Shown piece after piece: positions 16,723-24,017 of a stretch of DNA of 32,936 nt (positions within the stretch are counted from its first letter, which is position 1; every line of letters begins with the position of its first letter). The stretch comes from Verrucomicrobiales bacterium (GTDB lineage Bacteria; Verrucomicrobiota; Verrucomicrobiia; Verrucomicrobiales; V1-33), in NCBI GenBank assembly GCA_947460575.1, contig CANHIJ010000036.1, positions 1 through 32,936 on the forward strand, written 5' to 3'. The translations under genes were made by a program, and so were the position numbers. The notes under the pieces are model-generated. The model was not told where the DNA came from. It searched no databases and saw only the letters and a program-made list of their open reading frames with translations.

Positions 16723-17061
16723 TGTGTATTTTTAAGTTTAATTGCCGGGCGCGGGGGAAGCAAGGGAAGTGTCCCCGAGGTCGTTGAAATGGAAGTAGAT
16801 CTGGTTGGGCCAGGGGACAGCGCGGTTTTGGAAAAACAACCAAGCAACCATCCCCATGTGAACATCAAAGCCGTCTTATTACAAGGCAATGCGGATTACC
16901 CGCAAAAGCTGAACGTGCTGCGGGGCCGCGCGCGAGCGGGTTTGCGGGTGCAATACGAGCGGAGGTTGAGGGCCGCCGTCGCCCCCGCCACGTCTTCTAG
17001 ACCAGCACCATCGACTGCCGCCGCAAGCGACTTTTGTCTTTATAGGCACTTGGAGCCACGC
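16723..17061. other. Gap holding a possible small ORF or gene remnant
   Basis: This 339-bp gap on the minus-strand side contains one stretch with coding character (16738-16857, listed separately). Just upstream of it, in the same minus-strand frame, are two consecutive stop codons preceded by about 55 open codons of Arg/Pro-rich composition. This could be a decayed gene end or chance. No terminator is visible after the heme-dehydrogenase stop at 17062. Confidence 0.4.
16738..16857 (-). CDS. Possible 39-aa small protein or C-terminal gene remnant
   Basis: Translation from the ATG at 16857 gives 39 residues beginning MGMVAWLFFQNR and ending SLASPAPGN, with a hydrophobic/aromatic middle (VPWPNQIYFHFNDLG). 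Codon third positions are C/G-rich in the central part, like the neighbouring genes, and the residue mix is protein-like rather than Arg/Pro noise. It ends 15 nt before the start of the STN-domain gene, so it could be a leader ORF. Against it: no Shine-Dalgarno, two stop codons shortly upstream, and no homologue I recognise. It may be the tail of a decayed gene. Confidence 0.3.
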   Translation of the reverse strand: MGMVAWLFFQNRAVPWPNQIYFHFNDLGDTSLASPAPGN

Positions 17062-19656
17062 TTACTTTTGAAATACCTTGTGCTGGGAATCCCCGCTCGA
17101 GAGCAGATAGGCCATTAAGTTCATCAATTCGTCACGGTTCATTCCTGCGATCGTACCCGGGGGCATAATGGATACATTGGAGAACTCCATGCTTTCCAGC
17201 AGGTCCGCCGAAGCTTTAGTGATTTGATTCAGATCAAATGGATTGGAAGCGACGCCAACTTCCTTGTCGTTGCGAATGATGAGTCGGCCATAGAGCGCAG
17301 CGCCGTCTTTGAGTTTGACCGTGCTGGCCATATACTGCTCCGAAATTGAGGCGCTAGGTTCGCAGATGGCCACGAGAATGTCCCTGATGGAAAAGCGATT
17401 GCCCAGGGAGCCGAGGTCGGGACCGGTAACCCCTCCTTCCCCTCCGAAGCGATGGCAGGCGATGCACAATCCGGCAGAGAACATTTTTTTGCCGTTTGTG
17501 AAATCTCTACCGCGAAGTTCTGAGGCGAAAAGCTTCATCGCGGTGTCCACGGTCCAAGCTCCGGCCGGGCCCTCGGGCTGGGGCAGTTTTGAAAGATCCA
17601 GCGAAGGAAAGTCACCCAGCAATCCAGCCATCCGCTCCACATCCTTGGTCTCCAATTGCGCGATGGCATCCATGCGAATGGCCCGGATGTATCCAGTAAA
17701 GCTCTTGCCACCATCTTTTGCCAGGGATTCGTTCAGCCAGCCAAAGAAATATTTCCGGTCTTCTATCGACCATCCGCTCCGCACCCGCCTCAGGCAATAG
17801 GCGTAGTGGATATTGCGTGCGTTAGGAGTATTGGCCATCATCTTGAGGATCGCTCCGCCATACTCATGCCGACCGAGCATCTCCTTGTCGTAGTCAGCCG
17901 TCGCGACGCGGGTGGACTTCATCAGGGCGATGGTCTTGCCGACAAGCGTGGGCGCATCGAGCGAGGCGAGCACGCGACAAAGCTCGGCGTTCACGGTGTC
18001 GTCCTTCGACGGATAATGAGGATCCAGCTTGGCAATCACGGCCGCCGCCTTTTCTCCGGTGGGCGGCCCCATGCGGATGAAACAGAGCGCATAGGCACGG
18101 AGCAGCGCCATCTGGTCTTCCTTCTCAAGGGTGCCAAAGGACACCTCGCCGAGTTTGTCGAGCAAGCGTCCGGACCATGAGTTGTCGCCATGTCGACACA
18201 GGGCGATGCTCGCATAAATTGCAGCCCGTGGGTTTTTCTCCGCGAAAACCTTCTCGCGCCAAAGGGCCGCGTCCTGACATTCGATGGCGATCCGGGCTGC
18301 GTAGCGGATGTTTCGATCTGGGTGCGCAAGATGCGGCCAGGCTTTTTCCACCGCATCAACTCCGGATTCGCGGCGAACTTGCATCTGCTCCAGCGAGTGG
18401 CGCAATGCCCGGAGTTCGCGGTTGGCCAGCAGAGTTTTCGGAGTCCCCGCCGTTTTCTCGCCGGTGTAGCGGACGCGATAAAGCCGGGACGCCGTGGTGC
18501 GCCCACCAGTGACGAAATACATGGCGCCGTCCGGCCCGAAGCGCATGGCCGCGATGTTGAGCGGGCTGCCATGAAGAAACTCCGTCTTGGTGCCGGTATA
18601 ACTGGAACCGCTCTCCTGCATGTTCACGGTGTAAATCGTGCCGAAGGTCCAGTCGCAGACGAAGAGCTTGTCTTGAAACTCCGCAGGGAAATGGGAGTGG
18701 TGGCCAAAGCTGATGGCGGTGGGCGATCCCGGTCCCATATCCAACACCGAGCCGAGGCTATCGGCAAAATAATCCAGCCACACGCCCGTGTTCGCACGCC
18801 AGCCGAACTCCGCACCGTTGGTGACGTGGTTGATTCGCGTGGGCCGATACCACGGAACGCCGACATCAAACTCCATGTCGGAATCATAACTGAAGAGTTC
18901 GCCCTCGCGATTCAGCGCGATGTCCACGGCGTTGCGGAAACCGGAGGCGATCATTTTCCAATCTGTGCCGTCCGGTGAGATGCGGCATATCCAGCCGCCC
19001 GGTGCCTTGAGCCCCACCGCGTGTCCCATCGGATCTGGAATGACGGGCAAAAGCGTATCCTCCCGCCACACGGGCGGCTGCACGGAAGTCGTCCCCTTGG
19101 GCACGCGGGTGAAATTTCCGCTGACCAAATACAGCCCCGTTCCGTCGGCCGTCTGGATGATAGAGTGCGCCGAGTGCTCATAACCCATGTCCAGCTTTTG
19201 CAGCAGTTTAAATTCATCGAACTGGTCGTCTCCATCGGTGTCTCGGATGCGATAGAAGCCCCGCATGTTCGACATGTAGAGGCTGTCAAAAGCGTAGAGA
19301 AAGCCATAGGCGCCGCCAACTTTGCGTGTCCCCCAGTCCACTGGATCATAGGGAAATCCCGGCAGGCTATCGACCTTGATGGCCGCCCCAGCAGCTGGCA
19401 ACGTGACGCGAAAAACTCCGTTGTCGTCTTGATCAGAGACGATGAGGCGGCCCTTGGGATCGAAGGCCATCGCCACCCAGGAGCCTTGAGATTTTGGCAC
19501 CTCGTAGAGCAACTCCGCGTGAAATCCTTCGCGCAGCGATATTCCAGTGTCGGCATCCAAAACCAGCCGGGGTGAATCGGCCGCGGGATTTTGCGCCCGC
19601 CCTGGCATGCTTATAAATCCGAGAATCAAACTGAAGAATGCAAGGCGCGTGATCAT
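17062..19656 (-). CDS. PVC-type secreted dehydrogenase: beta-propeller, HEAT-like repeats and c-type heme domain
   Basis: An 864-aa exported protein with a signal peptide (about 1-21). Residues about 45-395 are a glucose/sorbosone-dehydrogenase-like beta-propeller with repeated D-P-x-G and D-G-x-x-Y turns (the N-terminal 'membrane-bound dehydrogenase' family, TIGR02604 type). Residues about 400-690 are helical HEAT-like repeats. The C-terminus is the Planctomycetes/Verrucomicrobia heme-binding domain (TIGR02603 type) with CIACH at C731-C734-H735 and an MPPG segment that may supply the axial Met. Such proteins are thought to oxidise sugars or similar substrates in the periplasm and pass electrons to the chain; no substrate is proven. 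It is a paralogue of the protein at 26387-29221. Confidence 0.88.
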   Translation of the reverse strand: MITRLAFFSLILGFISMPGRAQNPAADSPRLVLDADTGISLREGFHAELLYEVPKSQGSWVAMAFDPKGRLIVSDQDDNGVFRVTLPAAGAAIKVDSLPGFPYDPVDWGTRKVGGAYGFLYAFDSLYMSNMRGFYRIRDTDGDDQFDEFKLLQKLDMGYEHSAHSIIQTADGTGLYLVSGNFTRVPKGTTSVQPPVWREDTLLPVIPDPMGHAVGLKAPGGWICRISPDGTDWKMIASGFRNAVDIALNREGELFSYDSDMEFDVGVPWYRPTRINHVTNGAEFGWRANTGVWLDYFADSLGSVLDMGPGSPTAISFGHHSHFPAEFQDKLFVCDWTFGTIYTVNMQESGSSYTGTKTEFLHGSPLNIAAMRFGPDGAMYFVTGGRTTASRLYRVRYTGEKTAGTPKTLLANRELRALRHSLEQMQVRRESGVDAVEKAWPHLAHPDRNIRYAARIAIECQDAALWREKVFAEKNPRAAIYASIALCRHGDNSWSGRLLDKLGEVSFGTLEKEDQMALLRAYALCFIRMGPPTGEKAAAVIAKLDPHYPSKDDTVNAELCRVLASLDAPTLVGKTIALMKSTRVATADYDKEMLGRHEYGGAILKMMANTPNARNIHYAYCLRRVRSGWSIEDRKYFFGWLNESLAKDGGKSFTGYIRAIRMDAIAQLETKDVERMAGLLGDFPSLDLSKLPQPEGPAGAWTVDTAMKLFASELRGRDFTNGKKMFSAGLCIACHRFGGEGGVTGPDLGSLGNRFSIRDILVAICEPSASISEQYMASTVKLKDGAALYGRLIIRNDKEVGVASNPFDLNQITKASADLLESMEFSNVSIMPPGTIAGMNRDELMNLMAYLLSSGDSQHKVFQK

Positions 19657-19708
19657 GCAGGAAATTCTAGCTTATGGGTGATGGTTATGCTGTGGTGGGC
19701 TTTATGAG

Positions 19709-20938
19709 CTACTGAGCCTTGGATGACGCCTTGGATGGATACTTGAGATGCAATCGCGGCCAGTAGTCCTTCCAATACTCGTCGTAATAATCTTGGCCCG
19801 CGCGGTCGATGTCTGCGGGGGGGACAACCTTGGGGGCTTGGGACGGATCGTAAGCGGCGAGGTGCCCGGTGCCCGCGCGGGTGCGGGGTGACACGAAACG
19901 CCAAGGATAGTCGCCCAACACATCGGCGATCAGTTTGGCCAAATCTGGATCATAGGCCTGCAACTGGTCGCGGGTGTGAACGCGATTGTGATCATGATCC
20001 ATGCTGCGGCAGGTATCATACCAGGCCTGCACCCCTTCCGCCCAATACTCCGCCGCATTGAGCGCCCAGTAAGTCGCCTTGGGCCCGCCAAAGACGATGA
20101 GCACCCTGTCATCGCGCGTAACCTTCACATCCGCCCGGCTGGGCTGATCGTTGACGAGGATGTCGCCGCCATCCAAGCATTGGGAGAGGAAAGCGCGGGG
20201 CTGCGCGGGGAACGCTTTGACCAGGGAATCTAACAATCCAACGGGTGCGACGCTGCTGACCCGCCGGAACTTCTGTGCGGCATAGCCGTCATGGTAGAGG
20301 CCTTGGTCCGTGGCGTGTTGGAAGGCCGCGCGGAGGCGTTCCTGGAGTGGCTCGTCGAAGCCGACGCCGTCTATCACATGGGCGAACTCATGGATGAGGA
20401 TGCTTTCCCGATCCATGCCCCCGGGATACTCCATGACGTCCTCCTCGGCGAACAGGAAGGTGGGACGCCCATCGATCTCCGTAAGTTCGCCCCGGCCGCG
20501 CCAATTGTATAAGTCGAGTTCCTTGCCGGTCTTGTCAGTGGCCCACTGCGGGACGTCGGACTGCAGCTCGGCGTGGCCGACCAGGACGCACAACACTTTT
20601 TTGTCGCGGATGCGCTGGGCAACCGCTGGAAGGAGATGGCCCATGACCGTGTCCAAAAGATAGGCCGCTTCGAGATGCGCGAGGTCGGAGACCTTCTCCG
20701 AAGTGGCGATGAGGATGTTTTGAACCAGGGTGCCCTTTTTATAAAACTTGGCGTCGAGCTTGTACTCCCTGGCTTGTTCCACGCTGATCGGTTTGACCTG
20801 CCGCAAAGGCGGGGTGGCGGCAGTTTTGGGCAACCCGGCTTGAGCCCTGAGCGGCAGGGTGAGACCAGCAAGGACCGTCGCCGTGAGCGCGATGCAGAGT
20901 AGCGCGAAGGCTTTGCGAGCAAGGGGTCTTTGGTTCAT
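19709..20938 (-). CDS. Exported zinc metalloprotease, anthrax-lethal-factor-like (HExxH gluzincin)
   Basis: A 409-aa protein with a signal peptide (about 1-33, ending near LRAQA). The zinc motif HEFAH is at 183-187, in the context ILIHEFAHVID. A second motif, AEYWAE (E297 and E301), lies about 110 residues downstream and resembles the AEFFAE segment that supplies the glutamate zinc ligand in anthrax lethal factor-like (ATLF) peptidases. A QLQAYDPDLAKLI segment follows, as in that family. The C-terminal 50 residues are Tyr/Trp/Lys-rich. Start chosen at 20938, five nt... after the upstream transporter's stop codon; a longer start at 20971 would overlap that gene and bury the signal peptide. Target substrate is unknown. 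Confidence 0.72.
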   Translation of the reverse strand: MNQRPLARKAFALLCIALTATVLAGLTLPLRAQAGLPKTAATPPLRQVKPISVEQAREYKLDAKFYKKGTLVQNILIATSEKVSDLAHLEAAYLLDTVMGHLLPAVAQRIRDKKVLCVLVGHAELQSDVPQWATDKTGKELDLYNWRGRGELTEIDGRPTFLFAEEDVMEYPGGMDRESILIHEFAHVIDGVGFDEPLQERLRAAFQHATDQGLYHDGYAAQKFRRVSSVAPVGLLDSLVKAFPAQPRAFLSQCLDGGDILVNDQPSRADVKVTRDDRVLIVFGGPKATYWALNAAEYWAEGVQAWYDTCRSMDHDHNRVHTRDQLQAYDPDLAKLIADVLGDYPWRFVSPRTRAGTGHLAAYDPSQAPKVVPPADIDRAGQDYYDEYWKDYWPRLHLKYPSKASSKAQ

Positions 20939-20942
20939 GATT

Positions 20943-21887
20943 TTAGAGTGGGCGTAAGTTTGCCAACGCACGAGCCTTTTTCTTCCTCATCATCGGAACC
21001 AGTTGCACCATCAGCACGCCCGACAAAATCAGCCCGCAGCCAAAGAGCGCCCGCCCCGTCAGGGTTTGGTGGAGCACCAGATAGCCGGCGATCGCGGCAA
21101 AGACCGACTCCAGACTCATGATGATCGCGGCGGGTGCCGGAGGACAATGCTTCTGACAGACCACCTGCAGCGTATAGGCCACCCCGACCGACATCAGCCC
21201 AGCGTAGGCGATCGCGCCGGACGCCGCCTTGATCTGATCGTAAGAGCAGTGCTCGAAGAGCAGGCCGGCCAGAATACTCAAGACCGCGCAAACCGCGAAT
21301 TGCGCAAAGGCAATCCAGATGGGGTCACCTTGGTCGGCAACGTGGTCAATGACCAAGATCTGACACGCCCAAAACACCGCACTGAGCAAGGTCAGCCAAT
21401 CGCCCTGGGACACGACGAAGTGTCCGCTCACGCTCATGAGATAGAAACCAATGAGACATACTAGCATGCCAACCCAAAGACTCTTGCGCGCCTGGTGGCC
21501 GAAAAAAAGGCCCAGCACCGGGACAAAGAGAATATAGAATGCAGTGATGAAGCCGGAGTTCGCACTGGAGGTATACTGCAGTCCGATCTGCTGCAGGGCG
21601 GCGGCGGCAAACAGCGACAGGCCGGCGCCTAAACAGGCTTTGTAGGGCAACTTGGCCGCTTGATCTGATGCAGGCAGATGCTGCTTCCGCCAGATCATGA
21701 GGGGGATCAGGGAGACGCAGCCAAGGGCGAAACGAAGCCCATTAAAAGTCATGGGACCAAGCCCTTTTTCCATGCCGATCTGCTGGGCCACAAACGCAAA
21801 ACCCCAGATCAGGGACATCAGCAGGAGCAACAACTCGTATTTGAAGGCGCCCATGCCTCCGGGCTTCGATTCGGTCATGGGATTCAT
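20943..21887 (-). CDS. EamA/DMT-family transporter (RhaT/YdcZ-like exporter)
   Basis: A 314-aa inner-membrane protein with ten hydrophobic segments in two EamA repeats (about 17-150 and 160-300). Each repeat begins in the usual way: SLIWGFAFVAQQIGME at about 25-40 and a LLSAVFWACQILVIDHVAD stretch in the second half. The tail is basic (RKKKARALANLRPL), consistent with a cytoplasmic C-terminus. DMT members usually export amino acids or other metabolites; substrate cannot be inferred. It lies four bases upstream of the metalloprotease start, implying co-transcription. The region ahead of it (21888-22036) has no obvious gene. Confidence 0.9.
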   Translation of the reverse strand: MNPMTESKPGGMGAFKYELLLLLMSLIWGFAFVAQQIGMEKGLGPMTFNGLRFALGCVSLIPLMIWRKQHLPASDQAAKLPYKACLGAGLSLFAAAALQQIGLQYTSSANSGFITAFYILFVPVLGLFFGHQARKSLWVGMLVCLIGFYLMSVSGHFVVSQGDWLTLLSAVFWACQILVIDHVADQGDPIWIAFAQFAVCAVLSILAGLLFEHCSYDQIKAASGAIAYAGLMSVGVAYTLQVVCQKHCPPAPAAIIMSLESVFAAIAGYLVLHQTLTGRALFGCGLILSGVLMVQLVPMMRKKKARALANLRPL

Positions 21888-22036
21888 AGCTGCATTTCCG
21901 GTGTTTCATTGCCAGGCCCATCGCTTGGCCGCGCAAACCGCAGGATTGGCCATGATTGTGCCAGAGGATGTCGACGCTTGTTTTTCATGAGTCTTGGTTC
22001 CGGATAGCGCCTTAAATGGGCTGAACTGAATCGAGT

Positions 22037-23995
22037 TCATTTCGGCGCAGCCTCGCTCGCGCTTGGGTACTCCTGAATGAACGTTTCCGCCTCCTTTAGG
22101 CGGCGCTTCCCGTCTTCGGCCCTCAGTGCATTAATCAGGTCACGTTGCTCCACTCGATCCAGAACATTAGAATTAACACTCTTCTTGCCAGTATAAATTT
22201 GATACATATCGGCGACCGTGAAGTTGTCATTGCGCAGGGTGTCGAGCGGGATGCCGCTGAGCTTCACATTGGCCAGCGGGTTGCGACCCCAGGCATGACG
22301 GTAATACACCGGTTCCGCCACCAGCGGGCTGGAAAGCACGATGAGGCTGTGATCCTCGTCATGGTTGACCTTGGTGCCCCAGGCGGCTTTGGCAGGTTGG
22401 AATTTCCCGTCCATCCCGGCGATAGCGAACCCCAAGATGGGTCCGTCGTTGTAGGGGGCAGCCTCAGAGGTATCGAGTTTTAGGATCATGCTACCACCTT
22501 CCACCTTCATCTCCTGGATCGCCGGTGGCAGCCAGCGGAGTTCGCCAGACTTTCCGTATTGGGTCGACAAGGCCCAAGCGGCGATGCGTTCGCCAAGCGG
22601 AATTTTGATTTGCGGATGATACCACGACCGGCGCTGATCGAAACTGCTAGCAAATCCCACATTCTTGTCTCCGGCTTTCTGGAAGTCGAGAAAGGTCTTG
22701 TATTGGACTTCACGAATGTAGATCCCTTCGTTCGCGATCATCGCGAGGTAGTTATCCAAATCCTGCGGGCCCCCCTCGGTGCAGAGCGAGATGATGCCAA
22801 ACGGCATTTGAGGGTCAGTGAACGCGGCGCGCCATGCCTCGATCATTTTGGCAAAGACCTGGTAGTACAAGGCGTGACCATTCGGCACCAACGCGTTGTT
22901 GTAGCCCTGATGCCAGAGGGCGCCCTTGATCTGAAGTCCAGCCATCGGGGCCATCATGCTGGCATAACAGTTACCCGGACGATTCATGTCATCAGCGGGA
23001 CCCGGGCGCACATCGGAGGGCACGGCGCGATCGGCCGGTATCTCCTTGCCTTGTTTCTTCCGATTAACGCGCCAGTCCTGATCCTGCTTAATCCTGGCTG
23101 CGAGGTCGTGCTGCGGATTAAAGGCCGCGACTCGCTGGTCCCAGTCGGACAGCGCGGCTTTGACCTCCGGCGTGTCGATGGTCTTCAGCAAATCCAGCGG
23201 CAGCCACGTTTCGATGCAGGTGCCGCCCCGCGAGGCATCAATCACGCCAAGGGGAATTTGCGTCGCCAGGTGAAGGCGTCTCGCAAAGGTATAGCCGATC
23301 GCAGACATCTCGCGGACCGTCTCCGGCGAGCAGACATCCCAATAGCCCTGCCGGTAGTGCTCCGAGAAAAAGTCATTCCACTGATACAGGCGCGGAAAGG
23401 CATTTTTGTTATCAGGCCCGTTCAGCTGCGGAACGGTGAAAAGGCGGATGTTTTTAAAATGGGCCGAGGCGATTTCGAGGGCACCGTCCTCAACCTTGTA
23501 AATGGGAAACTCCATGTTGCTCTGTCCCCCGAGCAACCACACATCCCCGAGGAGGATATCCTCTAGCTTGAGCGTCGTGGTTTGGCCCTGGACCACCAAC
23601 GTGCGCGGCTCGGAACTGGCGGGCAGCGTCGGCAGCTCGACTTTCCACGACCGGTCAGCGGCCGCGCGGCAAGCGTGCGTTTGGCCACCAAACGTCACCC
23701 TAACTTCCTCTCCCGGCCCGGCCCAGCCCCAGATCCGGATCGGCTTGTCGCGCTGCAGCACCATGCCGGTCTGAAACAGATTGTGCAGGCACAAACCATC
23801 CCCGATGGCCGGCACATCAATGCGGTCCTTGCCATTTTCCAAGGTCGCCTCAGCCCCGACCTGCGGGAGGCTCGCGAGAAGGGCAAATCCAGCGACAAGT
23901 GCGCCCAGTAGGTTTCTTTTTTGGGTGTAATATTTCAAGGTGGATAAGGCGACTGCCCTTTGAAGGAACCTGCGGCGGTTGATTTGGGGAGTCAT
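22037..23995 (-). CDS. Exported sialate O-acetylesterase (SASA/SGNH-type)
   Basis: A 652-aa secreted esterase predicted to remove O-acetyl groups from sialic acids or similar glycans. The N-terminus has a Tat-like NRRRFLQ motif (about 6-12), then a basic YTQKR and a strongly hydrophobic stretch ending near PQVGA-EA (about 48). The nucleophile motif GGQSNME places Ser at S159. A D...YHP block near H460 provides a plausible catalytic His. The family's W-x-QGE-x-N block reads WHQGYNN here, so the usual Glu is Tyr. A beta-rich N-terminal domain precedes the hydrolase, as normal. Start at 23995 is chosen because it begins just before the signal and avoids overlap with the peptidase gene; an ATG at 24061 would overlap it. 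Confidence 0.85.
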   Translation of the reverse strand: MTPQINRRRFLQRAVALSTLKYYTQKRNLLGALVAGFALLASLPQVGAEATLENGKDRIDVPAIGDGLCLHNLFQTGMVLQRDKPIRIWGWAGPGEEVRVTFGGQTHACRAAADRSWKVELPTLPASSEPRTLVVQGQTTTLKLEDILLGDVWLLGGQSNMEFPIYKVEDGALEIASAHFKNIRLFTVPQLNGPDNKNAFPRLYQWNDFFSEHYRQGYWDVCSPETVREMSAIGYTFARRLHLATQIPLGVIDASRGGTCIETWLPLDLLKTIDTPEVKAALSDWDQRVAAFNPQHDLAARIKQDQDWRVNRKKQGKEIPADRAVPSDVRPGPADDMNRPGNCYASMMAPMAGLQIKGALWHQGYNNALVPNGHALYYQVFAKMIEAWRAAFTDPQMPFGIISLCTEGGPQDLDNYLAMIANEGIYIREVQYKTFLDFQKAGDKNVGFASSFDQRRSWYHPQIKIPLGERIAAWALSTQYGKSGELRWLPPAIQEMKVEGGSMILKLDTSEAAPYNDGPILGFAIAGMDGKFQPAKAAWGTKVNHDEDHSLIVLSSPLVAEPVYYRHAWGRNPLANVKLSGIPLDTLRNDNFTVADMYQIYTGKKSVNSNVLDRVEQRDLINALRAEDGKRRLKEAETFIQEYPSASEAAPK

Positions 23996-24017
23996 AACGA
24001 AAAACGCATCGTCCGAT

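Noticed and set aside
20939..20971. Longer start for the metalloprotease
   Set aside because: It would overlap the upstream EamA gene and place eleven residues ahead of a normal signal peptide.
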